From positions 310,001 through 374,000 of the forward strand of contig CAVOZI010000016.1 in the NCBI GenBank assembly GCA_963700895.1: a stretch of 64,000 nt of DNA. Reading direction: 5' to 3'. Shown here piece after piece: positions 53,972 through 63,641 of the stretch. How positions within the stretch are numbered: position 1 is the stretch's first letter; the number at the start of each line of letters is the position of its first letter. Origin of the DNA: Anderseniella sp963700895 (lineage in GTDB: Bacteria > Pseudomonadota > Alphaproteobacteria > Rhizobiales > Aestuariivirgaceae). The translations under genes and the position numbers were made by a program. The notes beneath the pieces were generated by a model that did no database searches, had not been told where the DNA came from, and worked only from the letters and a program-made list of their open reading frames with translations.

Positions 53972-55240
53972 ATGAACCAGATCGAACCCAATGCCTACGC
54001 ACCCCATGGCCAGGAGCATGTCGTTGCTGCGGTGCCGAGGGTTAACATCGCCATGTTCTGCACCACCCAGGCAACGGCCAGCGCCATGCAGCAGGTGGCC
54101 ATCGACCGCCGCATGGCCCGTGCCCATGTCGACATCCAGCACGGCGGCATCATGCAGGCGGTGCAGGTCTACTCGCAGAGCTCGACCCCGGATGTGCTGA
54201 TCCTGGAGACCGAAGGCTACCGCGACCAGGTGCTGTCCGAATTGAGCCAGCTTGCCAATGTCTGCAATCCCAACACCAAGGTGATGCTGGTCGGCCACGT
54301 CAACGACGTGATCCTGTACCGCGAACTGATCCGTCAGGGTCTGAGCGAATACCTCGTGGCGCCGGTGCACCAGCTGCAGGTCATCGATGCCATTTCGAGC
54401 CTCTACAACGATCCCGACGCAAAGCCCATCGGCCGCATCGTGGCGTTCGTCGGCGCCAAGGGTGGCGTCGGCTCAAGCACGATTGCCCACAACATCGCCG
54501 CCATCGCCTCCGGCGAGTTCGAGGTCGACACCATCGTCACCGACCTTGACCTGGCGTTCGGCACTGTCGGCCTGAACTTCAACCAGGATCCGGCGCAGGG
54601 CATGGCGGAGGCCATCAACTCTTCCGACCGTATCGACTCCACCATGATCGAGCGGCTGCTGACGAAGTGCAGCGACCGGCTCAGCCTGCTGTCGGCGCCG
54701 GCACAGGTGGAGAAGGCGCTTGGCATGGATACCGACACGCTCGAGCCGATCATCGACGCCGTGCGCGGCGCCGCGCCCCTGATCATCCTCGATGTTCCCA
54801 ATGTGTGGGCGCCGTGGACCAAGCACATCCTGTCCACCGCCGACGACGTGATCATCACCTCGACGCCTGATCTCGCCGCCTTGCGCAACACCAAGAACAT
54901 GTTCGACTTCCTGACCGCCGCCCGGCCGAACGACAAGGCGCCACTGGTGGTGCTCAACCAGGTTGGCGTGCAGAAGCGCCCCGAGATCCCGGTCTCCGAA
55001 TTCGCCAAGGCAATTGGCACCGAGCCGGCTGCGGTGATCCCGTTCGATGCCCATATTTTCGGCACGGCGGCCAGCAATGGCCAGATGATCTGCGACGTCA
55101 GCGCCAAGTCGAAGCCGGCCGAGCAGATCCATCAACTGGCAACGATGCTGTCAGGCAAGCAGCAGAAGCCGGAAACCACCAAGGCCAAGGCGGGCGGCTC
55201 CGCCCTGGCAAAACTGCTACCGATGTTGAGGAAGAAGTAA
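53972..55240 (+). CDS. cpaE: pilus assembly ATPase CpaE (TadZ; MinD/ParA-like)
   Basis: The 422-residue protein has an N-terminal receiver-like domain (about 25-140) without a full phospho-acceptor set, then a ParA/MinD-type ATPase with deviant Walker A FVGAKGGVGSSTIAHNIA, VTDLDLAFGTVGLNF and LIILDVPNVW. It places the Tad machine at the pole in known systems. It lies between cpaD and cpaF. Confidence 0.94.
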   Translation: MNQIEPNAYAPHGQEHVVAAVPRVNIAMFCTTQATASAMQQVAIDRRMARAHVDIQHGGIMQAVQVYSQSSTPDVLILETEGYRDQVLSELSQLANVCNPNTKVMLVGHVNDVILYRELIRQGLSEYLVAPVHQLQVIDAISSLYNDPDAKPIGRIVAFVGAKGGVGSSTIAHNIAAIASGEFEVDTIVTDLDLAFGTVGLNFNQDPAQGMAEAINSSDRIDSTMIERLLTKCSDRLSLLSAPAQVEKALGMDTDTLEPIIDAVRGAAPLIILDVPNVWAPWTKHILSTADDVIITSTPDLAALRNTKNMFDFLTAARPNDKAPLVVLNQVGVQKRPEIPVSEFAKAIGTEPAAVIPFDAHIFGTAASNGQMICDVSAKSKPAEQIHQLATMLSGKQQKPETTKAKAGGSALAKLLPMLRKK

Positions 55241-55243
55241 GCG

Positions 55244-56839
55244 ATGTTTGGGAAACGGGGAGATTCAACGACACCGCAGGCGCCCCAGGCGCCGCAGACC
55301 GCCTTGCCGGGACAAGTGGCGCCGGGAGTGTATCCGGCTGCACCGGCGCCTCAGCCCGTTGCCGCCCAGGCGCAGGGCATTCCGGGCCTCGACATGGCCA
55401 TTCCGGGCCTTGGCGTAAACAGCCAGGCGCCGGCTGCCCCCGCAGCGCCCGCCCCCGCCGTGGCGCCGCAGCCGCAGGACCAGCAGTTGCAGCGCCAGCA
55501 GACGCCACAACCCAAGCCGGCAGCCAAGCCGCGCGGCACGCGCTCTGAAAACTATTACGACATCAAGACGACGATCTTCAACGCACTCATCGATGCAATT
55601 GATCTGACTCAGTTGGGACAGCTCGACCGCAATTCGGCGCGCGATGAAATCCGTGACATCGTCAATGAGATCATCTCGCTGAAGGACGTGGCGATGTCGA
55701 TCGCCGAGCAGGAAGAACTGCTCGAAGACATCTGCAACGACGTGCTGGGCTATGGGCCGCTCGAGCCGCTGCTGGCGCGCGACGACATCGCCGACATTAT
55801 GGTCAACGGCGCCAACATGTGCTTCATCGAAGTCAACGGCAAGATGCTGGATGCCGGCATCCGCTTCCGCGACAATGCCCAGCTGCTCAATATCTGCCAG
55901 CGCATCGTGAGCCAGGTCGGCCGCCGCGTCGACGAGGCCAGCCCCATCTGCGACGCCCGCCTGATGGACGGCTCGCGTGTCAACGTGATTGCGCCGCCGC
56001 TGGCCATCGACGGCGCCGCCCTTACCATCCGCAAGTTCAAGAAGGATCGCCTCAAGCTCGACAGCCTGGTGGGCTTCGGCTCCATCACCAAGGAGGGCGC
56101 GGAGATCCTCAAGATCATTGGCCGCGTTCGCTGCAACGTGCTGGTGTCCGGCGGTACGGGTTCCGGCAAGACGACGCTGCTCAACTGCCTGACCGGTTAC
56201 GTGGACGAAGACGAACGCGTGATCACCTGCGAAGACGCCGCTGAACTCCAGTTGCAGCAGCCGCACGTGGTGCGTCTTGAAACCCGCCCGCCAAACCTCG
56301 AGGGCGAAGGCGAGATCACCATGCGTGACCTGGTCAAGAACTGCCTGCGCATGCGTCCGGAGCGGATCATTGTCGGCGAAGTGCGCGGACCTGAGGCATT
56401 CGACCTGCTTCAGGCCATGAACACCGGTCACGACGGCTCGATGGGCACGCTGCACGCCAACTCGCCGCGCGAAGCCCTGTCACGTCTGGAATCGATGATC
56501 ACCATGGGTGGCTTCTCGCTGCCCTCCAAGACCATCAAGGAAATGATCACCGGCTCCATCGACGTGATCGTGCAGGCGTCGCGGCTTCGCGACGGCTCGC
56601 GCCGCATCACCCACATCACCGAGGTGGTGGGCATGGAAGGCGACGTGATCATCACCCAGGACCTGTTCGTCTATGAAATCGTCGGCGAGGACGCCAACGG
56701 CAAGATCATCGGCCGTCACCGCTCCACCGGCATCGCGCGTCCCAACTTCTGGGATCGTGCGCGCTACTATGGCGAAGAGGCACGTTTGGCCAAGGCGCTC
56801 GAGGATGCCGAGATAGCCGAGGAAGAACACAACCGCTAA
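55244..56839 (+). CDS. cpaF: Tad pilus secretion ATPase CpaF (TadA)
   Basis: The 531-residue protein has an N-terminal Pro/Ala/Gln-rich low-complexity stretch (about 1-100) before a conserved core: GYGPLEPLLARDDIADIMVN, Walker A VSGGTGSGKTTLLN, VRLETRPPNLEGEGEITMRD, Walker B MRPERIIVGEVRGPEAFDLL and the His box GHDGSMGTLHANSP. It powers pilus extension and retraction. It begins three bases after cpaE. Confidence 0.96.
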   Translation: MFGKRGDSTTPQAPQAPQTALPGQVAPGVYPAAPAPQPVAAQAQGIPGLDMAIPGLGVNSQAPAAPAAPAPAVAPQPQDQQLQRQQTPQPKPAAKPRGTRSENYYDIKTTIFNALIDAIDLTQLGQLDRNSARDEIRDIVNEIISLKDVAMSIAEQEELLEDICNDVLGYGPLEPLLARDDIADIMVNGANMCFIEVNGKMLDAGIRFRDNAQLLNICQRIVSQVGRRVDEASPICDARLMDGSRVNVIAPPLAIDGAALTIRKFKKDRLKLDSLVGFGSITKEGAEILKIIGRVRCNVLVSGGTGSGKTTLLNCLTGYVDEDERVITCEDAAELQLQQPHVVRLETRPPNLEGEGEITMRDLVKNCLRMRPERIIVGEVRGPEAFDLLQAMNTGHDGSMGTLHANSPREALSRLESMITMGGFSLPSKTIKEMITGSIDVIVQASRLRDGSRRITHITEVVGMEGDVIITQDLFVYEIVGEDANGKIIGRHRSTGIARPNFWDRARYYGEEARLAKALEDAEIAEEEHNR

Positions 56840-56873
56840 CGCGCAAGCGCTGGTGAAAAAGGCATAGAAAAAG

Positions 56874-57878
56874 ATGGAACTTAGCCCCGAACTGATCCAG
56901 CTCGCATTCGTGGTGTTTGCAGCACTTGCCGTCGGCGGTCTGGTTGTAGGCGTCCTGTTTCCCTACTTCACCGGCGAAGCCGAGGCGAAGAGCCGCGCCC
57001 GGAAGGTTGCTTCCGGCAACCTGTCTTCGGGCAAGGGCAAGGGTGCGGCCGGCAAGGACAAGTCGCAGCAGCGCAGCCGCCGCATCCAGGAAACCCTGAA
57101 GGAGTTCGAGGAGGCGGAGAAGAAGCGGCGCAAGAAACTGACCATACGCCAGCTGATTCACCAGGCTGGCCTGGAACTCAACATGAATGCCTTCATCATT
57201 GCTTCGTTGGTGGTGGGTGTCGTGCTGGCGCTTGGCGCATTGATCGGCGGTGCGCCGCTGTTCGTTGCGGCCGTTGCCGGCATCGTCGGCGCGCTCGGGC
57301 TGCCGCGGTGGTTCCTCAACTATCTGGCCAAGCGCCGCCGCGAGAAGTTCCTTCATGACTTTGCTGACGCCATCGACGTCATGGTGCGCGGCATCAAGGC
57401 CGGTCTGCCGGTGTCCGATGCCCTGAAGGTGATCGCCCGGGAGACGCCTGCACCCGTGGGCCCCGAATTCGCGGAAGTGGTGGAAGGCCAGCGTGTCGGC
57501 ATCACCATCGACCAAGGCCTTGAACGCATGTTTGAGCGGATGCCGCTGCAGGAAGTGAACTTCCTCGCCATCGTCATGGCGATCCAGGCCAAGACGGGCG
57601 GCAACCTCGCCGAAGCGCTCGGCAACCTCTCCAAGGTGCTGCGCGACCGCAAGAAGATGAAGCAGAAGATCCAGTCCGTGTCGCAGGAAGCCAAGGCCTC
57701 GGCGGCCATCATCGGGGCGCTGCCATTCGTGATTGCCGGGGGCATGATGATTGTCAACCCGACCTATCTGATACCGATGTGGGAGACCAAGATGGGCAAT
57801 GTGCTGCTTGTCGGGTCTGCGGTGTGGATGGGAATGGGCGTGCTTGTCATGCGCAAGATGATCAACTTCGACATCTGA
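56874..57878 (+). CDS. tadB: Tad platform protein TadB (CpaG), T2SSF domain
   Basis: The 334-residue protein has an N-terminal helix (LIQLAFVVFAALAVGGLVVG), a Lys/Arg-rich linker, paired helices at about 105-155, and a T2SSF domain FADAIDVMVRGIKAGLPVSD and FLAIVMAIQAKTGGNLAEAL, ending in two helices. With TadC it forms the inner-membrane platform for CpaF. Confidence 0.93.
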   Translation: MELSPELIQLAFVVFAALAVGGLVVGVLFPYFTGEAEAKSRARKVASGNLSSGKGKGAAGKDKSQQRSRRIQETLKEFEEAEKKRRKKLTIRQLIHQAGLELNMNAFIIASLVVGVVLALGALIGGAPLFVAAVAGIVGALGLPRWFLNYLAKRRREKFLHDFADAIDVMVRGIKAGLPVSDALKVIARETPAPVGPEFAEVVEGQRVGITIDQGLERMFERMPLQEVNFLAIVMAIQAKTGGNLAEALGNLSKVLRDRKKMKQKIQSVSQEAKASAAIIGALPFVIAGGMMIVNPTYLIPMWETKMGNVLLVGSAVWMGMGVLVMRKMINFDI

Positions 57879-57931
57879 CCGGCTGCAGCTGCCGCGGGGA
57901 CGCCAGGGACCATGTTGAACGCTTCTACTCC

Positions 57932-58886
57932 ATGCTTGAGCCGCGCAACCTGATCGCCCTGCTGGTGGCCATGTCTACGTTCGCCACCGTGGTGACGCTG
58001 GCGTCGCCGCTGCTGCAGGGCGACAAGATGCGGCCCGCGTGGACGCTCACCGTCGAGCGCGACAAGATGCGGACTCCCAACCGCGAGCATCCAGAAGGGC
58101 CAGGACCTCAGGGGTGGCCGGTTGAGGGACAGCGCGCCCAAGGGTGCGGCCGCCCAGATTGTCGATGCACTCAACCTCCGCAAACTGCTGGAAGCTGATG
58201 CGTCCCGGACCAGGTTGCGTCAGGCGGGCCTGCGGCTGGAGAAGCACCTCGTCACCTACCTGGCGGCGCGGGTGATCATGCCTCTGGTGGGCGGAACGAT
58301 TGTGTTTCTATTCCGCGACGGTCTTTGCCGATCAGGTCTCGGGCTCAATGCGCCTGGTGACCTCGGGCTGCGGCGCCATTGCCGGCTTCTATCTGCCCAA
58401 CCTGTTTCTCAGCAACCTGGTCAAGCGCCGCCAGCAGTCGATCCAGCGCGCCTGGTCAGACGCCATGGACCTGTTGCTGATCTGCGTGGAATCGGGCATG
58501 TCGATCGAGGCTGCGTTGGCCGGGTTGCCCAGGAAATCGGCTCGGCTTCCGTGCCGCTGGCCGAAGAGATGACCCTCACCATCGCCGAGCTTTCGTTCAT
58601 TGGCGACCGCTCCAAGGCCTTCGAAAACCTGTCGAACCGTGTCGGCTTGCCGACGGTGAAATCGGTCGTGACCAGCCTTATCCAGTCGGAGCGCTACGGT
58701 ACGCCGGTCGGTACAGCATTGCGGGTGCTGGCCCAGGAAAACCGTGACGACCGCATGGCGATGGCCGAGAAGAAGGCCGCTGCCCTGCCGCCCAAGCTGA
58801 CGGTGCCGATGGTGCTGTTCTTTCTGCCGGTGATCTTCATCGTGCTGCTCGGCCCGGCAGGCATCCAGGTGTTCGGCAGCCCGTGA
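57932..58886 (+). CDS. tadC: Tad platform protein TadC (CpaH), three frameshifts
   Basis: Segments in order are MLEPRNLIALLVAMSTFATV, KGAAAQIVDALNLRKLLEAD, ATVFADQVSGSMRLVTSGCG, DAMDLLLICVESGMSIEAAL, VAQEIGSASVPLAEEMTLTI and PPKLTVPMVLFFLPVIFIVL, a complete TadC. Frame changes occur near 58075, 58313 (extra C) and 58522 (missing C). TadC is needed for pilus assembly, so either the pilus is dead or, more likely, the sequence is faulty here. Confidence 0.85.
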
Positions 58887-58888
58887 CC

Positions 58889-59790
58889 AGGGCCCTGGCG
58901 GACGCAAGTACGCAAGCATCGATGAACGGCGCGCCATCGGGGATGCGGGCGATCGGTTTCCATGTTCGGAAGTGGCGGCGGCGCGCGAGGCTCGCCGGAT
59001 TGCTTCATCTTCTGCCAGGTGTTTTCCTGGTTCAGCATCTTCTTCAGGAAGCCGAGGTTCTGCTCGACCTGGTCGGGCGGCAGGTCGCGGCTGGCAATGT
59101 CGCGAGCCTCGTCAAAGCGGCCCTGCAAGCCCACCGCCAACGCCAGGTTCTGGCGCAGCGTCTGGTTGAATTCGCCCTCGGGCAGTTTCTGCGCCGCCCG
59201 CAGCGAGGTCTCGGCCATCTGCAGGTTGCCCTCGAGGATGTGGGACATGCCGATATTGTTGTGGATGGCGACTTCGTTGGGATCAACTGCAATGCCTTGC
59301 TGTAGGCCTCACGAGCCTGCGTGTGCTGGCCCATCTGGTCATAGGCCGAACCGAGCGCCGAGTAGTTTTTCCAGTTGGCCTCGCCTGCATTGATCGCCTT
59401 GTTCAACTGCTCCACGCCCGCCTTGGACCGGCCGGACAGGATCAGTTCCTTGCCCAGATAGGCCACCAGTTTGGGATCATCGGGATTGTGGGTGATGGTG
59501 GCTTCGAGCACCCGGATCAACTGATCCTTCTGACCGGCCTGGTCCAGCAGGCGCGCATAGTCACCGCGCGGCGGACACTGCCCGGATTTTCCTGCCATGC
59601 CTTGGCTGCCTCTGCCGTCGCCCGGATTGAAGGTCCCTCGGGCAACGATCCGGTCGTCGTGGGGTCTGCTTCCTGGCTCGCCATCAGCGATGGTCCGCCA
59701 TTGGCGCACCCCGTGACTGCCAGCAAACTGCCAGGCAAAGGCTGATGGTGAATCTCCCGTCAGGGCAAACCTGGAAACTGAACGCCGCAT
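58889..59790 (-). CDS. tadD: TadD-type tetratricopeptide lipoprotein, three frameshifts
   Basis: Pieces in order are MRRSVSRFALT, SLLAVTGCANGG (lipobox), GDYARLLDQAGQKDQLIRVL, NPDDPKLVAYLGKELILSGR, GEANWKNYSALGSAYDQMGQ, then LDPNEVAIHNNIGMSHILEG, NQTLRQNLALAVGLQGRFDE. These are TPR repeats typical of the TadD pilotin-like lipoprotein. Frames change near 59735, 59563 and 59282. The 3' end is uncertain: no stop is met before the gene runs into the end of convergent tadC, so a further base error is likely. Confidence 0.72.
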
Positions 59791-59871
59791 CTTATTACCC
59801 CTATCGATGGAATCACCGATTGGCCCACTTGAATCTCACGCAATTCTGGAGCCCCAACTCTCAATAAACTG

Positions 59872-59879
59872 TTAACCAT
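59872..59879 (+). promoter_or_regulatory. CtrA half-site TTAACCAT between tadD and the aminopeptidase
   Basis: TTAACCAT lies 82 bases upstream of tadD and 83 bases upstream of the divergent aminopeptidase start, so it could control either. Confidence 0.45.
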
Positions 59880-59962
59880 GATTGACGCCGCATTGCCGCG
59901 CCGCCATTTTGTGAGACACCTTCACGTCCCAGGCTGAAACCCGGATCAGGATACCGACCGCC

Positions 59963-61369
59963 ATGCTTCCGGCCAGCAAGCTGCTGCTCGCGCATTCCGC
60001 TGCCCGTTCGGCGACGCCACTTCACTTCATTGACGCGGACGGGCTGGACGCCCTGCTGGCCGGGCTGTCGAAGCCGCAGCAGGCATGGGTAAAGCACAAC
60101 CAGTTCAAGGCGGCGGCCAGCAAGTGGCTGACGGTGCCTGACGAGGCCGGGGGCGTTGCTATGGTGCTTTGCGGCAAGCCGGGCGCCGGTGCTGATCCGT
60201 TCGAGGCGGCGGGCCTGGCGGCAAGCCTGCCTGCCGGCAGCTACGCCCTGGCCGGCAATGCCGAAAACCCGGAATTGCTGGCGCTTGGCTGGCTGCTGGC
60301 CTGCTACCGGTTTACCCGCTACCTGCCGGCAAAGGCCAACGGCGGCAAGCCCGGGGACATGGCAAGGCTGGTCTGCCCGCACGGCGTGGATCGCGAGCGG
60401 GTGATTGCAACTGCAGAAGCTGTGGCCATGGGCCGCGACCTGATCAACACTCCGGCCGAGGACATGGGGCCGAGCGAATTGGAAGCGGCAGCCCATGCGC
60501 TCGCCAAGGGTCACAAGGCGAAGTTCGTGGTCACCAAGGGCGCCAGCCTGCAGAAGAACTTTCCGATGATCCACGCGGTTGGCCGCGCCTCCGATGACGC
60601 GCCCCGGCTGATCGACATCAGCTGGGGCCGTGCGGCGGCGCCGAAGGTGACCCTGGTGGGCAAGGGGGTGTGCTTTGACACCGGCGGCCTTGACCTTAAG
60701 CCGTCGTCGGGCATGGCGCTGATGAAGAAGGACATGGGCGGTGCGGCTGCGGTACTCAGCCTGGCCAGCATGATCATGGCGGCAGGGCTCGACGTGCGCT
60801 TGCGGGTGCTGATACCGGCAGTGGAAAATGCTGTCTCCGGCAATGCCTTTCGGCCCGGCGACATACTCAAATCGCGCAAGGGGCTGAACGTCGAGATCGG
60901 CAATACTGACGCGGAGGGCCGGCTGGTGCTCGCCGATGCGCTGGACCTGGCCGACAGCGAGAAGCCGGATCTGCTGGTTGACATGGCGACGTTGACCGGA
61001 GCCGCACGGGTGGCGCTGGGTCCGGATCTGCCGCCGTTTTACACCGACGACGACGCTCTCGCCGATCAGCTGCTTCACATCCTCCATGGCCGTGGCCGAC
61101 CCGGTCTGGCGTATGCCGTTCTGGCACCGTTACGACGAGATGTTCTCTTCCCCGGTGGCGGACATCAACAATGCCGGTACCGGCGGCTTTGCAGGCTCGA
61201 TCACGGCTGCGTTGTTTCTGAAGCGGTTCGTTGAGCAGTCGAGATCATACGTACACCTCGATATTTATGGCTGGGTGCCCTCGGCCCGGCCGGCCGGCCC
61301 TGGTGGCGAGCCGCAGGCCGCACGCGCGTTGTTCGCCTTCTGTCGGCCCGGTACCCCGCCCGCAAATAG
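59963..61369 (+). CDS. M17 leucyl aminopeptidase (two frameshifts at 3' end)
   Basis: The metal and catalytic motifs VTLVGKGVCFDTGGLDLKPS, MKKDMGGAAAVL and NTDAEGRLVLADAL identify family M17. One extra base near 61085 and one missing base near 61341 break the C-terminus; corrected, it reads MAVADPVWRMPFWHRYDEMF, ADINNAGTGGFAGSITAALF, HLDIYGWVPSARPAGP and ends SARYPARK at a TAG at 61367. It removes N-terminal residues from peptides in the cytoplasm. Confidence 0.9.
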
Positions 61370-61470
61370 ACCTTGCGGCGGGCCCGTATCCGCGCTTAAA
61401 TGAAACGGCTCCGTAATGACTTTGATCGCAGCGGATCCTGTTTGTGCAAGCGTGAGTGGGGACCGGCCGT

Positions 61471-61823
61471 ATGGGCCTCGAACTTTCGACTGGTGAGGTT
61501 CTGAACCTTTGGCATGACGTGCATCTTGCGCTGGTGCGTGATGATGAACCGGATCTGTCAGCACGCCAGATCAGCATTTTGCTAACCATTTATCTGGAAG
61601 CTCCGCCGCATACGGTGCGAGATCTGGCCGCACGGTTGGAGTTTCGAAACCGGTGATCACCCGTGCACTCGATACCATGGGCAAGCTGGGTTTGGTAACA
61701 CGCAGCCGAGACGAGAAGGACCGCCGCAATGTGTTGATCCAGCGCACCGTGGCTGGTGTGCTTTATGTCGAACGACTTGCTGATACCATTGCCGGGCGGG
61801 CCAGTGACCTGGGGACGACATGA
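61471..61823 (+). CDS. MarR-family transcriptional regulator (one frameshift)
   Basis: The N-terminal part MGLELSTGEVLNLWHDVHLA and RQISILLTIYLEAPPHTVRD leads into a winged helix; after a missing base near 61640 it continues VSKPVITRALDTMGKLGLVT and RSRDEKDRRNVLIQRT, the recognition helix and wing of MarR. It is about 117 residues long when corrected. Its TGA overlaps the ATG of the NlpC/P60 gene (ATGA). The ligand is unknown. Confidence 0.78.
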
Positions 61824-62687
61824 ATCTTGATCGGCGACTTCATGCTTATCGGGACGATCTTGCCGATGCGGCTCTGCGCGGCAGGGTGCGTGCCTTGCGT
61901 TTCGTTAAGCCGGAACTGCGCCAGGTTTCCGTCTCGTGACACCGCTTCAGCGCGAGCCACGCAATGACGCGCCCACCGTACACAGGCGCTGCTCGGCGAA
62001 CCGGTGCATGTCTTCCACGTCAAGGATGGCTGGGCGTTCGTGCAGCTCGTCGTTGACAGCTATGTCGGCTACATGCCGGCCCGTTGCCTCACCGCGCAGG
62101 TGCTGGACCCGACACACCGCATCGCCGTGCCGCCGACGTTGCTGTATGCGCCCCGACATGAAGTCGAATCCGGTGCAGCAGGTCTACATGAACTCGCTGG
62201 TGTCGGTGGCGTCGGTCGAAGGCGACATTGCCACGCCTCGGGACCATCGCTATGTCTGGGCACGTCACCTAAGAGCCGTCGACAACCACTGGAGCGATCC
62301 GGCCACGGTGGCCGAGGCCTTCGTCAACACACCCTATCTGTGGGGCGGCAAGACCTAGGCCGGGCTCGACTGTTCGGGGCTCGTTCAGATTGCCTTGCAG
62401 GCCTGCGGCTTCGATTGCCCGCGCGACACCGACATGATGCAGGCAGGTTTCGGTACCGCCTGAAGCAGGACCGCGAGCTGAAACTGTTTCGCAACGATCT
62501 GGTGTTCTGGAAAGGTCATGTCGGCTTGATGCTGGACGACACAAACCTGATCCACGCCAACGGTTATCATATGCAGGTTGTGATCGAACCACTTGCCAGC
62601 GCAATCAAAAGAATTGCCGAGCTTTATGGTCAGCTCACCGGCGTTTCGCGGGTGCCGGAAATGACAGAGCTTGAGGCTCCCGGTTGA
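61820..62687 (+). pseudogene. NlpC/P60 (C40) cell-wall peptidase, disrupted
   Basis: Recognisable pieces are MNLDRRLHAYRDDLADAALR, an SH3-like part (VFHVKDGWAFVQLVVDSYVG), NTPYLWGGKT, the catalytic-Cys motif GLDCSGLVQIALQACG, and RNDLVFWKGHVGLMLDDTNL with the His. Frames shift near 61937, 61985, 62155 and 62455, and an in-frame TAG at 62356-62358 stands between WGGKT and AGLDCSG where Trp or a similar residue is expected. Intact homologues hydrolyse D-Glu-meso-DAP bonds in peptidoglycan stems. As read it is non-functional. Confidence 0.75.
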
Positions 62688-62693
62688 AGCGGC

Positions 62694-63638
62694 TCAGTAG
62701 CCCGCCTTGCGGTCTACCACATTGCTGAGTTGCCCCCAAGCGATGGGTGTTGATTTGCTTCAGGATATAGCTGCACAGGGCGTCAGGGTCACTGTCGGCT
62801 GCGTTGTGCGGTGTAATCGTAACTCTGGGATGGTTCCACAATGCGCTGTCAGGGGGCAGGGGCTCGGTTTCAAACACATCAAGCGTCACAGCGCCAAGCT
62901 CGCCCGCATCAAGGCTTGCCAGAATATCAGCCTCAACCTGTAACTTGCCGCGACCGGCATTGATGATGACAGGCGCACCCAGCGGTCCGTCGTGGCTTAG
63001 TTTTTTGAACAGTGGCCGGTTGAGAATACCTTGGGTGGCTGGTGTGTGCGGCAAAAGACAAACCAGAATGTCGCTGACCTCCAGGAATGCGTCCAGCTCG
63101 CTCTGACCTGTGTAGGCGGTCACACCCTGTATGGATTTGCGCGAATTGCTCCAGCCATTGACCTGAAAACCCAGGTGAAGCAGCTTTTCTGCTGCATCTC
63201 TTCCCAGCTCGCCCAGGCCCATGATCCCGACGCGCATCGAAGATGCGGACCACTGCGGCCTGTCCCCCCATTCTCCCCTGACCTGGTCATCATCCTGCCG
63301 TCTTGCTGGCGATGATGCATCAGTACATGCAGGCAAATGTATTCGCTCATGCGCATGGTGAGGTCGGGATCGACCACCCGCACCAACGGCACGTCAGGCA
63401 ATTTGGGTTCACGCAGGATATGGTCGACCCCGGCACCAAGTGAAAATATCGCTTTCAGGTTTGGAAAGCCTGCAAAAACACCAGCGGGTGGCTGCCAGGC
63501 AAGCGCATAGTCGACGGTCTCTGGCGCATGATCCTTGTTTGGCCAGACAATCACTTCCATCTCCGGTGTCAGCTTGCGGAACCTGTCAACCCAGGGCTGG
63601 GGGTCCCAACTGGATATGATAAGGGCGAGTGTTGTCAT
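62694..63638 (-). CDS. ghrA: glyoxylate/hydroxypyruvate reductase A-like D-2-hydroxyacid dehydrogenase (two frameshifts)
   Basis: The N-terminal domain (PNLKAIFSLGAGVDHILREP, MSEYICLHVLMHHRQQ) and the NAD-binding domain (RVGIMGLGELGRDAAEKLLH, ILVCLLPHTPATQGILN, VIINAGRGKL, LDVFETEPLPPDSALWNHPR, TPHNAADSDP) match GhrA. A shift near 63290 joins them; an extra G near 62733 hides the usual ending SNVVDRKAGY with a TGA at 62694. The enzyme reduces glyoxylate or hydroxypyruvate. It starts three bases after the ABC ATPase gene ends. Confidence 0.87.
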
Positions 63639-63641
63639 GGC

